Positions 1-8,964 of a stretch of DNA of 64,000 nt are shown in pieces. Position numbers and translations under genes: made by a program. The DNA is from Crossiella sp. SN42 (GTDB taxonomy: Bacteria > Actinomycetota > Actinomycetes > Mycobacteriales > Pseudonocardiaceae): assembly GCF_023897065.1 (NCBI RefSeq), contig NZ_JAMHIV010000040.1:1-64000 (forward strand), written 5' to 3'. Below the pieces are notes generated by a model. It was not told where the DNA came from and searched no databases. It saw only the letters and a program-made list of their open reading frames with translations. Within the stretch, counting starts at the first letter, position 1. Every line of letters starts with the position of its first letter.

Positions 1-20
1 GCCCCACTCCCAGCCCCGCT

Positions 21-50
21 CCCGGCCCCGGCCCCGGCCCCGGCCCCGGC
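21..50. repeat. Short G+C tandem repeat, 6-bp unit x5
   Basis: Five back-to-back copies of a 6-bp unit of the form CCGGCC (phase arbitrary). Such tracts are prone to slippage. It lies in noncoding sequence, and nothing else about it is recognisable. Confidence 0.8.
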
Positions 51-288
51 AAGGTTCCAGCCCCACCGCCAGTCCCAACTTGAGCCTGCGCTCATCCCAG
101 CTCCGCCAGCGACATCGCTAGCACCGCCCACTGCCACCCGGCCGGCCTCAGGCGCACACGCCAGCCCATGCGCCAGCACCGCCTACGCGCCGCCCGCCCA
201 CTCCCACCGCCGGGCCGCCCACGTCGCCGAGCCGCCACGCCGCCGGGCCGTGCGTCTGTCCCAGCCGCAGCCCGGCCTGCGGCGCACC

Positions 289-344
289 GGCTGGCGGCTG
301 GCGGCTGGCGGCTGGCGGCTGGCGGCTGGCGGCTGGCGGCTGGC
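289..344. repeat. Tandem repeat, 7-bp unit x8
   Basis: Eight perfect head-to-tail copies of the 7-mer GGCTGGC fill 56 bp. A 7-bp period would shift the reading frame at each copy, so the tract is not compatible with a conserved protein repeat. It looks like a simple variable-number tandem repeat in the spacer after jag. Confidence 0.9.
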
Positions 345-427
345 GGGGGAGTGTCGCCGCCCCACGCCGCGCGCGCCAGGGGGCGACGCGTCAGTGCGCA
401 CGCGCCAGGGGCTGGGTGCAAAGCGAA

Positions 428-458
428 ACGCCCGGCCGGGGGAGTCCCGGCCGGGCGT
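428..458 (-). terminator. Intrinsic terminator after jag
   Basis: A perfect 13-bp stem (428-440 pairs with 446-458) closes a 5-nt loop. Read on the minus strand it begins 19 nt after the jag stop codon and is followed by TTTCGCTTT, a weak U tract typical of high-GC terminators. It should end the rpmH-rnpA-yidD-yidC-jag transcript. Confidence 0.85.
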
Positions 459-476
459 CTGTGGTTCTTGCTGGGG

Positions 477-1022
477 TCAGCTGGTGGGGAAGACCACCAC
501 GCGGCGGTGGGGTTCTTCGCCTTCGCTTTCGCTGTGCACGCCCGCGACGGCGGCGACCGCGTCGTGCACGACCTTGCGCTCAAACGGGGTCATGGTGCGC
601 AGGCGCTTGGGCTTCTCCGTCGCCAGGACTTCCTCGGCGGTGGACTTGCCCAGCTCGCTCAGTTCGGCCCGGCGGTCGGCGCGCCACTGGGCGACGTCGA
701 GCATCAGGCGGCTGCGGCTACCGGTGGACTGCTGGACCGCGAGGCGGGTCAGCTCCTGGAGGGATTCCAGGACCTCACCGCGGCGACCGACGAGCTTCTC
801 CAGGTCTTCGCCACCATCGATGCTCACGATCGCGCGGCCCGCCTCGACGTCCAGGTCGATGTCGCCGTCGTAGTCGAGCAGGTCGAGCAGCTTTTCCAGG
901 TAGTCGCCCGCGATGTCCCCTTCGCGCACCAACAGGCTCTCGTCGTTACCGGCGTCCGGAGTAGCGGCGTCCGTTCCTTGTTCGGTCGCCTGCAAGGTCT
1001 CCGACACGGTGTCTCCTTCCAT
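477..1022 (-). CDS. jag: Jag/KhpB-like KH-R3H RNA-binding protein
   Basis: Encodes 181 residues of the SpoIIIJ-associated (Jag/KhpB/EloR) family, cytoplasmic single-stranded nucleic-acid binders linked to cell elongation. An acidic N-terminal tail (1-40) precedes a KH-type fold (about 75-115; GGEDLEKLVGRRGEVLESLQ) and a C-terminal R3H domain (about 120-181) containing the R-x3-H signature FERKVVHDAV. The typical N-terminal Jag domain is reduced, as is usual in actinomycetes. It is the last gene of the rpmH-rnpA-yidD-yidC-jag series, 12 nt after yidC, and is closed by a terminator. Family assignment is secure; the RNA target is not known from sequence. Confidence 0.93.
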   Translation of the reverse strand: MEGDTVSETLQATEQGTDAATPDAGNDESLLVREGDIAGDYLEKLLDLLDYDGDIDLDVEAGRAIVSIDGGEDLEKLVGRRGEVLESLQELTRLAVQQSTGSRSRLMLDVAQWRADRRAELSELGKSTAEEVLATEKPKRLRTMTPFERKVVHDAVAAVAGVHSESEGEEPHRRVVVFPTS

Positions 1023-1034
1023 GTAGCAGCCGAC

Positions 1035-2141
1035 TCAGCGGCGCTTGCGGGTCTGCTTCTTGCCCGTCGACCGGCTCTGGATGATCCCGGGGACCTCACC
1101 GGGCTTCGCGGCGGCGGAGTCCGTGGACTTGGCCGCGTCCGAACCGTTGCGCGGGGCATTGCTCTTCTCCGACCCGGTCGAGGCGGAGGTGTCCTTGTTC
1201 TTGTCGGCCGAGGAGGTGGTGGGGGAGGCGGCCTGCGGAGCGGCGTTGGCCGGGCGCTTGCGCACCGGCTTCTGGCCGGGCGCGGGCTTCTGACCCGGCT
1301 GCGGCTTCTGACCGGGCTTGGGGCCGAGGTTCTGCCGCTTCTCGATGGCCGCGGCCTTCTTCTCCTCTTCCTCCCGGTCGATGCGGTGGTACACCACGTA
1401 CTGCTGACCAAGGGTCCAGGTGTTGTTGCTCAGCCAGTACAGCAGCATCGCCACCGGGAAGAACGGACCACCGACGAGCACCGCGAGCGGGAACAAGTAC
1501 AGCATCAGCTTGTTCATCATCGCCGACTGCGGGTTGGCCGCCGCGGTCGCGGACTGGCGGGCCACCGAGTGCCGCGCGGTCAGGTGGGTCAGCACCGAGG
1601 CCAGCACCATCAGCGGGATGGCCAGCAGCAGCAGGGCGGTGCGGTCGGTGCCGATGACGGCCAGGTCCGCGCCGCTCATCCGGATCGCCGCGGACAGGTT
1701 CACGCCGAACAGCTTCGAGGCGAGGAAGGAGCTCACCTCGGGCTGGCCGAAGATGTAGTTGCTCGTGGCGCCCGGCTTGAAGCCCTGCAGCACGTTGAGC
1801 AGACCGAGGAACACCGGCATCTGGACCAGCATCGGCAGGCAGCCGCCCAGCGGGTTGAACCCGCCCTCGGCCTGGAGCTTCTGCATCTCCTGGGCCATGC
1901 GCTGCTTGTCGTTGCCGTACTTCTCCCGCAGCTTGGCCAGCTGCGGCTGGAACTCCGCCATCTTGCGCATCGAGCGCACCTGCTTGACGAACGGCTTGAA
2001 CAGCAGCGCGCGCAGGGTGAACACGAGGAGCATCACCGACAGGGCCCAGTTCACCCCGCTGGTCTCCGGGATGACGTAGCTGAGCACCTTGTGCCAGAAC
2101 CACATGATGGCTGACACGGGGTAGTTGATGAAGTCGAGCAC
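1035..2141 (-). CDS. yidC: Membrane protein insertase YidC
   Basis: Oxa1/YidC/Alb3 insertase, 368 residues, which moves membrane proteins into the lipid bilayer alone or with SecYEG. The short N-terminus without a periplasmic domain is the Gram-positive form. Arg44, in TLRALLFKP, is the conserved hydrophilic-groove arginine. Five hydrophobic segments are apparent (about 5-22, 30-50, 105-125, 165-190, 215-245), with the cytoplasmic loop C1 (about 50-100) rich in charged residues. The C-terminal 100 residues are a Lys/Pro/Gln-rich tail ending in KKQTRKRR, suited to ribosome contact. It lies 3 nt after yidD, so the two are probably co-transcribed. Confidence 0.97.
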   Translation of the reverse strand: MLDFINYPVSAIMWFWHKVLSYVIPETSGVNWALSVMLLVFTLRALLFKPFVKQVRSMRKMAEFQPQLAKLREKYGNDKQRMAQEMQKLQAEGGFNPLGGCLPMLVQMPVFLGLLNVLQGFKPGATSNYIFGQPEVSSFLASKLFGVNLSAAIRMSGADLAVIGTDRTALLLLAIPLMVLASVLTHLTARHSVARQSATAAANPQSAMMNKLMLYLFPLAVLVGGPFFPVAMLLYWLSNNTWTLGQQYVVYHRIDREEEEKKAAAIEKRQNLGPKPGQKPQPGQKPAPGQKPVRKRPANAAPQAASPTTSSADKNKDTSASTGSEKSNAPRNGSDAAKSTDSAAAKPGEVPGIIQSRSTGKKQTRKRR

Positions 2142-2144
2142 GAA

Positions 2145-2429
2145 CTACTCCTCAGCGGATTTGCATGAAGCCCGCTCCGAAGCACGGTCGCGGGGCGGCG
2201 GAACGGGGTCCAGGCCTCCAGGGTGCCAGGGTCCGCAGCGCAACAGCCTGCGCACGGTGAGCCACGACCCGCGGAAGGCGCCATGAGTGGTCAGCGCCTC
2301 GACCGCGTAGTGACTGCAGCTCGGGTAGAAGCGGCACGTCGGGGGAAGAGCGGGAGAGATGAACCGGCGGTAGAACCGGATCGGCCACAGCAGCACGGTG
2401 GCCAGCGGCCCGGCCCGCCCGGCGCTCAC
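2145..2429 (-). CDS. yidD: Membrane protein insertion efficiency factor YidD
   Basis: A 94-residue YidD protein, a small peripheral membrane protein that assists YidC-dependent insertion. The family signature is complete: [15 protein letters not shown] (33-47) and [13 protein letters not shown] (65-77), preceded by an amphipathic N-terminal segment. The start is GTG, whose GTGA overlaps the rnpA stop codon, giving translational coupling. The order rpmH-rnpA-yidD-yidC is the classical arrangement. Confidence 0.97.
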   Translation of the reverse strand: MSAGRAGPLATVLLWPIRFYRRFISPALPPTCRFYPSCSHYAVEALTTHGAFRGSWLTVRRLLRCGPWHPGGLDPVPPPRDRASERASCKSAEE

Positions 2430-2797
2430 CCCGCACCACCTGGTGCGGGCAGGCCGAGCTTGCGGAGGGCCGAGTCGAGATCGCCGCCCAGCTGGGCGCT
2501 GGTGGCCTCCGCCGAGGCGGGCAGGGCGCGCACCACCAGGGCGCTGCCCGGCGGCAACCGGTCGATCCGGTCGCGCACGAGGTGCCGGAGCCGGCGGGAG
2601 ACCCGGTGCCGGACCACGGAGTTGCCCACTGCCTTACTCACGACGAAACCCACCCTCGGCGAGAAGGACTCGCCAGGGGTGGGCGGGTTCGACAGGTGCG
2701 CGTGCACCACCAGCCGGGGTCGCCCAACGCGGCGGCCCCGGCGTACCACCAGGCCGAAGTCCTGGCTACGGGTGAGCCGGGCAGCCGCGGGGAGCAC
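2426..2797 (-). CDS. rnpA: Ribonuclease P protein component
   Basis: Protein subunit of RNase P (123 residues), which helps the RNA subunit cut 5' leaders from pre-tRNAs. I chose the GTG at 2797, which gives the standard beginning ([13 protein letters not shown]) 13 nt after rpmH; a longer frame would add 25 atypical residues and overlap rpmH. The basic RNR-type motif is present as [17 protein letters not shown] (about 55-71), with His where Asn is usual in the RN pair. The C-terminus overlaps yidD by 4 nt. Confidence 0.93.
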   Translation of the reverse strand: MLPAAARLTRSQDFGLVVRRGRRVGRPRLVVHAHLSNPPTPGESFSPRVGFVVSKAVGNSVVRHRVSRRLRHLVRDRIDRLPPGSALVVRALPASAEATSAQLGGDLDSALRKLGLPAPGGAG

Positions 2798-2810
2798 GGC
2801 GGCGGGTGTC

Positions 2811-2948
2811 TCAGGCGGACAGCTCGGCGCGGCCCTTGCGGCGGCGAGCAGCCAGGATCGCGCGGCCGGCACGGGTACGCATCCGCAGCCGGAAGCCGTG
2901 GGTCTTCGCGCGACGACGGTTGTTGGGCTGGAAGGTGCGCTTGCTCAC
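2811..2948 (-). CDS. rpmH: 50S ribosomal protein L34
   Basis: A 45-residue ribosomal protein beginning [19 protein letters not shown], highly basic throughout and ending AELSA, the full length expected of L34. The start is GTG, with GGGAGAA about 7 nt upstream on the minus strand. It is the first gene of the minus-strand cluster and faces dnaA across a 358-nt divergent spacer, the standard actinomycete and general bacterial arrangement. Confidence 0.98.
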   Translation of the reverse strand: MSKRTFQPNNRRRAKTHGFRLRMRTRAGRAILAARRRKGRAELSA

Positions 2949-3147
2949 GGTCGGTTCTCCCGGTACATGGGTGAAGCAGGTCTAGGGTTGTCTCCGTCGC
3001 GATCACCATGATCAGACGACCATGACAGGCACGGCAAACGCACCCGTCGGTACGCGGGAGACCATCCGAGGGTACTTATCACCCGCCGTCATCTCAAATC
3101 CGCCCCCCGTTCCGCCACATCGGGCGGGGTGAGTGACCGGGCAGACC

Positions 3148-3176
3148 TTGTGGGTGCCGTCGACGGTTGCTAGTTT
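3148..3176 (+). promoter_or_regulatory. Candidate dnaA promoter
   Basis: TTGTGG (3148-3153) and TAGTTT (3171-3176) are separated by 17 nt, a plausible housekeeping-sigma promoter. It would start RNA near 3183 and leave a 5' leader of roughly 125 nt carrying the DnaA boxes at 3235-3255. Apart from these, the 2949-3306 divergent spacer shows nothing I can name. Inferred from spacing only. Confidence 0.4.
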
Positions 3177-3234
3177 GCCCCTTCCGCGTTTACGGGGGGG
3201 TCCGTGTGCGGGCCATCCCGCCTTCGTGCACAGT

Positions 3235-3255
3235 TGTGGACAACTCTGTGGACAT
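3235..3255 (-). promoter_or_regulatory. DnaA boxes in the dnaA leader
   Basis: TGTGGACAA at 3235-3243 is an exact reverse complement of the actinomycete DnaA box TTGTCCACA. TGTGGACAT at 3247-3255 differs at one base. The 12-nt centre-to-centre spacing puts them about one helical turn apart. Their position between the candidate promoter and the dnaA start suggests DnaA autoregulation. Confidence 0.75.
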
Positions 3256-3306
3256 CTCACGTTTGGTGTTCGCGCGGCGCTGACACGAGGGGAGGGAGCG
3301 GAGCAA

Positions 3307-4926
3307 GTGTCCGACACCCACGCCGAGCTGGGACTCGTTTGGGAACGCGTAGTGCAGGAGCTGTCCTCCGGCACCCTTTCCCCCCAACAACGAGCCTGGA
3401 TGCGGGTGACCCGCCCGATCGGCCTGCTCGACGGCACGGCCCTGCTGGCCGCGCCGAGTGACTTCGCCAAGGACGCCATCGAACGCGCGCTGCGCGAACC
3501 GATCACCGCCGCGCTCTCCCGTCACCTCGGCCGGGACGTCTCGCTCGCGGTGAAGGTGGACAGCGCCCCGCTGAGCCCCGCCCCGCCCAAACCGGTCGCG
3601 CCGCCCCCGGTGAGCGCGCCCTCGCACGCGGGCCCGTCGCTGGAACAGCCGACGATGCCCGCGATCCCGCTGCCGCTGGCCCCGCTGCCGAACGGGATGG
3701 CCACCACGCCGGTCCCGGCCACCGGGTTGCCGCAGGTCGGCCCGCTGCCCACGGTCGCGGTGCAGGCCGAGGGCGGGGACACCGAGGACGAGGTGGACGA
3801 GGAGCGCGAGGCGCTCGCCGCGGTGCACGAGATATGGCCCAAGTACTCCGGCAACTCCGCTGGTCAGCCGGCCCGCTCGCCGAGCAACCCGCAGACCAGG
3901 CTGAACGAGAAGTACACCTTCGACACCTTCGTCATCGGCGCGTCCAACCGGTTCGCGCACGCCGCGGCGGTGGCCGTGGCCGAGGCGCCGGCCAGGGCGT
4001 ACAACCCACTGTTCATCTGGGGCGAGTCCGGTCTCGGCAAGACCCACCTGCTGCACGCGGTCGGGCACTACGCACAGCGGCTCTTCCAGGGCATGCGGGT
4101 GCGGTACGTCTCGACCGAGGAGTTCACCAACGACTTCATCAACTCACTGCGTGACGACCGCAAGGTCGCCTTCCAGCGCCGCTACCGGGACGTCGACGTG
4201 CTCCTGGTCGACGACATCCAGTTCCTGGAGGGCAAGGAAGGCACGCAGGAGGAGTTCTTCCACACCTTCAACACCCTGCACAACGCGAACAAGCAGATCG
4301 TGGTGTCCTCGGACCGGCCGCCCAAGCGGCTGGAGACCCTGGAGGACCGGCTGCGCACGCGGTTCGAGTGGGGCCTGATCACCGACATCCAGCCGCCCGA
4401 GCTGGAGACCCGGATCGCGATCCTGCGCAAGAAGGCGGCGCAGGACCGGCTGGCCGCGCCCGCCGAGGTGCTGGAGTTCATCGCCGCCCGGATCGAGCGC
4501 AACATCCGCGAGCTGGAGGGCGCGCTGATCAGGGTCACCGCGTTCGCCTCGCTGAACCGGCAGCCGGTGGACGTGCCGCTGGCCGAGATCGTGCTGCGCG
4601 ACCTGATCCCGGACTCGCAGGCGCCGGAGATCACCGCGCCCACGATCATGGCGGTCACCGCGGAGTTCTTCGCGGTGAGCATCGACGACCTGTGCGGGCC
4701 CGGCAAGACCAAGGCGCTGGCCCAGGCCAGGCAGATCGCCATGTACCTGTGCCGCGAGCTGACCGACCTGTCCCTGCCGAAGATCGGGCAGACCTTCGGC
4801 GGCCGCGACCACACCACCGTCATGTACGCGGACAAGAAGATCCGCAAGGAGATGGCCGAGCGCCGCCGCATCTACGACCAGGTCCAGGAGCTGACCTCCC
4901 GGATCAAGCAGCGGGCCCGCGCCTGA
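3307..4926 (+). CDS. dnaA: Chromosomal replication initiator DnaA
   Basis: DnaA (539 residues) binds DnaA boxes at oriC, melts the origin and loads the helicase. Domain I is about 1-90; a long Pro/Ala-rich domain II linker spans about 90-200. The AAA+ domain III follows, with Walker [10 protein letters not shown] (239-247) and Walker B LLVDDIQF (299-306). Domain IV carries the DNA-binding signature [10 protein letters not shown] (499-508). The GTG at 3307 is chosen because GGAGGGAG (3291-3298) sits 8 nt upstream; the frame remains open further 5' but without DnaA-like sequence. Two DnaA boxes lie just upstream, consistent with autoregulation, and a terminator follows. Confidence 0.98.
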   Translation: MSDTHAELGLVWERVVQELSSGTLSPQQRAWMRVTRPIGLLDGTALLAAPSDFAKDAIERALREPITAALSRHLGRDVSLAVKVDSAPLSPAPPKPVAPPPVSAPSHAGPSLEQPTMPAIPLPLAPLPNGMATTPVPATGLPQVGPLPTVAVQAEGGDTEDEVDEEREALAAVHEIWPKYSGNSAGQPARSPSNPQTRLNEKYTFDTFVIGASNRFAHAAAVAVAEAPARAYNPLFIWGESGLGKTHLLHAVGHYAQRLFQGMRVRYVSTEEFTNDFINSLRDDRKVAFQRRYRDVDVLLVDDIQFLEGKEGTQEEFFHTFNTLHNANKQIVVSSDRPPKRLETLEDRLRTRFEWGLITDIQPPELETRIAILRKKAAQDRLAAPAEVLEFIAARIERNIRELEGALIRVTAFASLNRQPVDVPLAEIVLRDLIPDSQAPEITAPTIMAVTAEFFAVSIDDLCGPGKTKALAQARQIAMYLCRELTDLSLPKIGQTFGGRDHTTVMYADKKIRKEMAERRRIYDQVQELTSRIKQRARA

Positions 4927-4941
4927 CCCCCAGCACGCCGT

Positions 4942-4976
4942 AGACGCCCGTCGGAGAGTCCCTCCGGCGGGCGTCT
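4942..4976 (+). terminator. Terminator after dnaA
   Basis: A 14-bp stem with one mismatch (4942-4955 with 4963-4976) closes a 7-nt loop and is followed by TCTCTTGGG. It starts 15 nt after the dnaA stop and separates dnaA transcription from the origin. Confidence 0.75.
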
Positions 4977-5705
4977 TCTCTTGGGTGCCCCGCTCCGGCC
5001 GCCGATGACTACGGGGATGCCAGGGCATGGCCGCCGCACGCCGAACTTTCTGGTTCGGCGGTGCCCCGCCGCGCACCCCACAAGCTGAGAAAAGTCGGGC
5101 CGCCCGTGGCAGGTCCCCGCCGAACCTGGCCACGCCCGCTGGAACTTTTCTGACGGTGTGGAGCGCCCGATCGGACCAACTCTGGAGAAAGTTTCGGCGA
5201 GTTGTCCCCCATCCAGGGAGACCCGGACCACCCTCAGCCTGTGGAGGGCCTGGGCATGAACGCACCAACAGCTGGGGACAACCTTGTGGACAGCTCGCAG
5301 ATCATGTGGATGCTCTTTGCCAACTGCGGAGTTGTCCACCGGTCCTCCCGGTTTCTCACCAGTTGCACACACCCACAGTCCACAGCCCTAGAAACCACCT
5401 GAGCTGCGCAGACTCACGCTGTCCACACAACTCACAACCCTTACTACTGCTGCTGTCTTGATCTTTCGAAGAAGTAAAAATCAAAAGATGAACAGGCGGC
5501 GTGAAGTTGGGGATGGACGGCTCGCGGTCGGGGACGGGTCGAGGTGACGAGCAGGCCCGGAAGCCTCTACGGTGGAGCCCGCCTCGCTCGGACCTCGATG
5601 CGTCGCTGCGCCAACCCTGGGCCGTCGTGGCCCACGACCCGACGGCGAACGACCTGCCCAGCCCGAGCCCGTGACGGTCGCGTCGATTCTCCGAAAGGAC
5701 CTGCC
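4977..5705. other. Probable oriC (dnaA-dnaN spacer)
   Basis: The 0.73-kb gap between dnaA and dnaN is where mycobacterial and Streptomyces origins lie. Boxes with one mismatch to TTGTCCACA are at 5273-5281 (minus), 5285-5293 (minus), 5332-5340 (plus) and 5419-5427 (plus). Weaker ones are at 5202-5210, 5305-5313, 5363-5371 and 5376-5384. Immediately after the last box, 5456-5490 is about 70% A+T by my count in an otherwise G+C-rich region, a candidate unwinding element. It carries a near-perfect 9-bp inverted repeat (ATCTTTCGA / TCAAAAGAT). Sequence 4977-5200 shows no feature I can name. Function is inferred from position and motifs. Confidence 0.8.
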
Positions 5706-6845
5706 ATGAAGATCCGCGTCGAGCGGGACGGCCTTGCCGACGCCGTCGCCTGGGTCGCCCGCAGCCTGCCCTCCCGGCCTCCGGTGCCGGTGCTCGGTGG
5801 AGTGCTGCTGGACGCGGGCGGAGCCGACGGCGACAACGGGGAGACGTTGACCGTCTCCGGTTTCGACTACGAGGTCTCCGCCCAGATCGGCGTGCCGGCC
5901 ACCATCTCCGCGGCCGGTCGCACCCTGGTCTCCGGCAAGCTGCTGGCCGACATCACCAGGTCGCTGCCCAACCACCCGGTGGAGATCGCGGTCGACGGCG
6001 CCAGGGTGACCATCACCTGCGGCAGCGCCAAGTTCAGCCTGCCCACCATGCCGGTGGAGGACTACCCGCAGCTGCCCGCCATGCCGCAGCTGGCCGGTCA
6101 CCTGCCCTCGGAAAGCTTCGGCCCCGCCGTCGCCCAGGTCGCCATCGCGGCGGGCAAGGACGACACGCTGCCGATGCTGACCGGTGTGCGGATGGAGATC
6201 GAGGACGAGAAGGTCACCCTGGTGGCCACCGACCGCTTCCGGCTCGCCCTGCGCGAGTTCACCTGGGAGCCCAGCGGCGAGGTCGGCTCGACCGCGCTGC
6301 TGGTCCCGGCCAAGACCCTGGCCGACGCGGCGAAGACCCTCGGCGGCTCCGGCTCCAAGATCGAGCTCTCCCTCGGTGACTCCGACGGCCTGCTCGGCCT
6401 CTCCGGCTCCGGCCGCCGCACCACCACCCGGCTGCTGGACGCCGAGTTCCCCAAGTACCGCCAGCTGCTGCCCAGCGAGCACGCCGCGGCCGCGGTGATC
6501 GAGGTGGCCCCGCTGGTCGAGGCGATCAAGCGCGTCTCCCTGGTCGCCGAGCGCGGCACCCAGGTCCGGCTGGAGTTCACCGAGGCCTCGCTGCGCCTGT
6601 CCGCGGGCGGCGACGACGAGGGCAGCGCGGAGGAGGAGCTCCCGGTCGAGCTCACCGGCGATCCGCTGACCATCGCGTTCAACCCGGGCTACCTGCTCGA
6701 CGGCCTCGGCGCGATGCACACCGGCAAGGCGCAGCTGACCTTCACCACGCCCAGCCGTCCCGCGCTGATCAAGCCGGTGGACGCCGAGGGCGAGGTCGAG
6801 CCCGGCTACATCTACCTGCTGATGCCGGTCCGCCTGCCCGGCTGA
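5706..6845 (+). CDS. dnaN: DNA polymerase III beta sliding clamp
   Basis: DnaN (379 residues) forms the ring-shaped dimeric clamp that tethers DNA polymerase III and recruits repair enzymes. Three clamp domains of about 125 residues run the length of the protein, from [19 protein letters not shown] to the standard C-terminus [12 protein letters not shown]. The ATG at 5706 is preceded by AAAGGA (5694-5699). It follows oriC and begins the plus-strand dnaN-gnd-recF-dciA series. Confidence 0.97.
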   Translation: MKIRVERDGLADAVAWVARSLPSRPPVPVLGGVLLDAGGADGDNGETLTVSGFDYEVSAQIGVPATISAAGRTLVSGKLLADITRSLPNHPVEIAVDGARVTITCGSAKFSLPTMPVEDYPQLPAMPQLAGHLPSESFGPAVAQVAIAAGKDDTLPMLTGVRMEIEDEKVTLVATDRFRLALREFTWEPSGEVGSTALLVPAKTLADAAKTLGGSGSKIELSLGDSDGLLGLSGSGRRTTTRLLDAEFPKYRQLLPSEHAAAAVIEVAPLVEAIKRVSLVAERGTQVRLEFTEASLRLSAGGDDEGSAEEELPVELTGDPLTIAFNPGYLLDGLGAMHTGKAQLTFTTPSRPALIKPVDAEGEVEPGYIYLLMPVRLPG

Positions 6846-6890
6846 CCGGTCCGGAACCCGAACACTTCGTAGTCAGGAAAGGTCGTAACT

Positions 6891-7805
6891 GTGGTGCAGC
6901 TCGGACTCGTCGGCCTGGGCAAGATGGGCTTCAACATGCGCGAGCGGTTGCGCCGCGCGGGCCACGAGGTGATCGGGTACGACCGCAACCAGGAGGTCAG
7001 CGACAGCGAGTCGCTGGCCGACCTGGTCTCGCGGCTGGCCGCTCCCCGGATCGTCTGGATCATGGTGCCGGCCGGTGCCCCGACCCAGGCGACCGTGGAG
7101 GAGCTCAACGACCTGCTGTCCGAGGGTGACCTGATCATCGAGGGCGGCAACTCCCGGTTCACCGACGACCAGAAGCACGCCGCGCTGCTGGAGAAGAACG
7201 GCATCGGCTACCTGGACTGCGGTGTCTCCGGCGGGGTCTGGGGCCTGGAGAACGGCTACGGCCTGATGGTCGGCGGCGAGCCGGAGTTCGTCGAGCGGGC
7301 GCTGCCGATCTTCGACGCGCTGCGGCCGGAGGGCCCGCGCGAGGAGAGCTTCGCGCACGCGGGCAAGGTCGGCGCCGGGCACTTCGCCAAGATGGTGCAC
7401 AACGGCATCGAGTACGGCCTGATGCAGGCCTACGCCGAGGGCTTCGAGCTGCTGGACGCCTCCGAGGTGGTCGCGGACACCCCCGCGGTGATCAAGGCAT
7501 GGCAGCGCGGCACCGTCGTCCGGTCCTGGCTGCTCGACCTGCTGGTCAGGGCGCTGGACTCGGACCCGGAGCTGGACGACCTGCGCGGCTACGTCGAGGA
7601 CTCCGGCGAGGGCCGGTGGACGGTGGAGGAGGCGATCAACCACGCGGTGCCCGCGCCGGTGATCTCCGCCGCGCTGTTCGCCCGGTTCGCCTCGCGGCAG
7701 GAGGACTCGCCCGCGATGCGCGCGGTGGCCGCGCTGCGCAACCAGTTCGGCGGGCACGCGGTGCACCAGGCCGGTCCCAGCTCCGGCGCTGGATCGACCA
7801 AGTAA
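6891..7805 (+). CDS. gnd: 6-phosphogluconate dehydrogenase, decarboxylating (short form)
   Basis: Oxidises 6-phosphogluconate to ribulose 5-phosphate and CO2 in the pentose phosphate pathway. At 304 residues it belongs to the short class, which lacks the long C-terminal all-helical extension. The Rossmann fingerprint is GLVGLGKMG (5-13). GGNSRF and the substrate-binding [20 protein letters not shown] follow, with the catalytic Lys167 in [13 protein letters not shown] at 6891 sits 8 nt after AGGAAAGG; GTG at 6894 is an alternative. Its placement between dnaN and recF is conserved in actinomycetes; no replication role is implied. Confidence 0.94.
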   Translation: MVQLGLVGLGKMGFNMRERLRRAGHEVIGYDRNQEVSDSESLADLVSRLAAPRIVWIMVPAGAPTQATVEELNDLLSEGDLIIEGGNSRFTDDQKHAALLEKNGIGYLDCGVSGGVWGLENGYGLMVGGEPEFVERALPIFDALRPEGPREESFAHAGKVGAGHFAKMVHNGIEYGLMQAYAEGFELLDASEVVADTPAVIKAWQRGTVVRSWLLDLLVRALDSDPELDDLRGYVEDSGEGRWTVEEAINHAVPAPVISAALFARFASRQEDSPAMRAVAALRNQFGGHAVHQAGPSSGAGSTK

Positions 7806-7809
7806 GGCG

Positions 7810-8964
7810 TTGTACGTCCGAGCGTTGCAGGTCGCCGACTTCCGGTCCTGGGAGTCCGCCGACCTGGTCTTCGAGCCTGGGCCGAGTGTGCTGGTCGGCC
7901 AGAACGGCCAGGGCAAGACCAACCTGGTCGAGGCCATCGGCTACGTGGCCACCCTGTCCTCGCACCGGGTGGCCACGGACGCGCCGCTGGTCCGGCAGGG
8001 CGCGCCGCGGTCGGTGGTGCGCACCGCGGTGGTGCACCACGGCCGGGAGCTGCTGGTCGAGCTGGAGATCACCCCGGGCAAGGCGAACCGGGCCAGGGTC
8101 AACCGGGCTCCGGTGCCCAAGCCGAGGGAGGTGCTCGGCATCCTGCGCACCGTGCTGTTCGCGCCGGAGGACCTGGCGCTGGTCAGGGGCGATCCCGGCG
8201 AGCGGCGGCGGTTCCTGGACGACCTGCTGGTGCTGCGCGCGCCGCGCTTCGCCGGTGTGCGCGCGGATTATGAACGAGTGCTCAAGCAGCGCGGCGCCCT
8301 GTTGAAAACCGCAGGTTCGGCGCGCCGGGCGGGCAGCAGCGGTGATATTCGCACCCTGGACGTGTGGGACGGGCACCTGGCCAGGCACGGCGCGGTGCTG
8401 CTGGCCGCGCGGCTGGACCTGGTGGCCGCGCTGCAGCCGCTGGTCTCCGCCGCCTACGCCGGGGTGGCGCCGGAGTCGCGACCCGCCGAGGTGAAGTACC
8501 GCAGTTGCCTGGGTGCGGCCCTGCCGGAGGGTTACGGTGTGGCAGGCGGTCCGCCCGCGGACATCGCGACCTTGGAAGCGGTGCTGCTGGCCGAGGTCGC
8601 CAAGGTGCGGACCCAGGAGATCGACCGAGGGGTCAGTCTCATCGGCCCGCACCGGGACGAGCTGGAGCTGATCCTCGGCAGCACGCCCGCCAAGGGATAT
8701 GCCAGCCACGGCGAGTCCTGGTCCTTCGCGCTCGCGCTGCGACTGGCGGCCTTCGAGCTGCTGCGCGCGGAGGACGTCGAGCCGGTGCTGATCCTCGACG
8801 ACGTGTTCGCCGAGCTGGACCGGCGGCGACGGCAGCGGCTGGCCGAGGTGGCCACCGCCGCGGAGCAGGTCCTGGTCACCGCCGCGGTGGCCGAGGACGT
8901 CCCGGCCGAACTTGCGGGCGCCCGCTACGAGGTGGGTGAAGGGAAGGTCCAGCGTGTCCGGTGA
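7810..8964 (+). CDS. recF: DNA replication and repair protein RecF
   Basis: RecF (384 residues), an SMC-like ATPase that acts with RecO and RecR to load RecA at single-strand gaps. It begins [14 protein letters not shown], the canonical start, from a TTG codon at 7810 just 4 nt after gnd. Walker A is GQNGQGKT (30-37). The C-terminal part holds the signature and Walker B region around [12 protein letters not shown]. It overlaps dciA by 4 nt (GTGA). Confidence 0.97.
   Translation: MYVRALQVADFRSWESADLVFEPGPSVLVGQNGQGKTNLVEAIGYVATLSSHRVATDAPLVRQGAPRSVVRTAVVHHGRELLVELEITPGKANRARVNRAPVPKPREVLGILRTVLFAPEDLALVRGDPGERRRFLDDLLVLRAPRFAGVRADYERVLKQRGALLKTAGSARRAGSSGDIRTLDVWDGHLARHGAVLLAARLDLVAALQPLVSAAYAGVAPESRPAEVKYRSCLGAALPEGYGVAGGPPADIATLEAVLLAEVAKVRTQEIDRGVSLIGPHRDELELILGSTPAKGYASHGESWSFALALRLAAFELLRAEDVEPVLILDDVFAELDRRRRQRLAEVATAAEQVLVTAAVAEDVPAELAGARYEVGEGKVQRVR

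Larger units (their letters stand above)
1..427. other. Repeat-rich spacer downstream of jag, no gene supported
   Basis: No convincing gene is visible. The stretch is extremely G+C rich and holds two short tandem repeats (21-50 and 289-344). Long open frames cross it on both strands, but their translations are low-complexity Arg/Pro/Ala/Gly and lack any family motif, so I treat them as noise. In many actinomycetes rsmG, parA and parB follow jag on the same strand; here a terminator and this spacer intervene before whatever lies to the left of the window. Confidence 0.6.

Noticed and set aside
168-2114. A 648-codon plus-strand frame
   Set aside because: It is antisense to jag and yidC, which have clear family signatures; the frame's translation is low-complexity.
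5501-5705. Possible small gene before dnaN (frame opening at 5544)
   Set aside because: It is in frame with dnaN and only extends it with unrelated sequence; the ATG at 5706 has its own SD and the family start.
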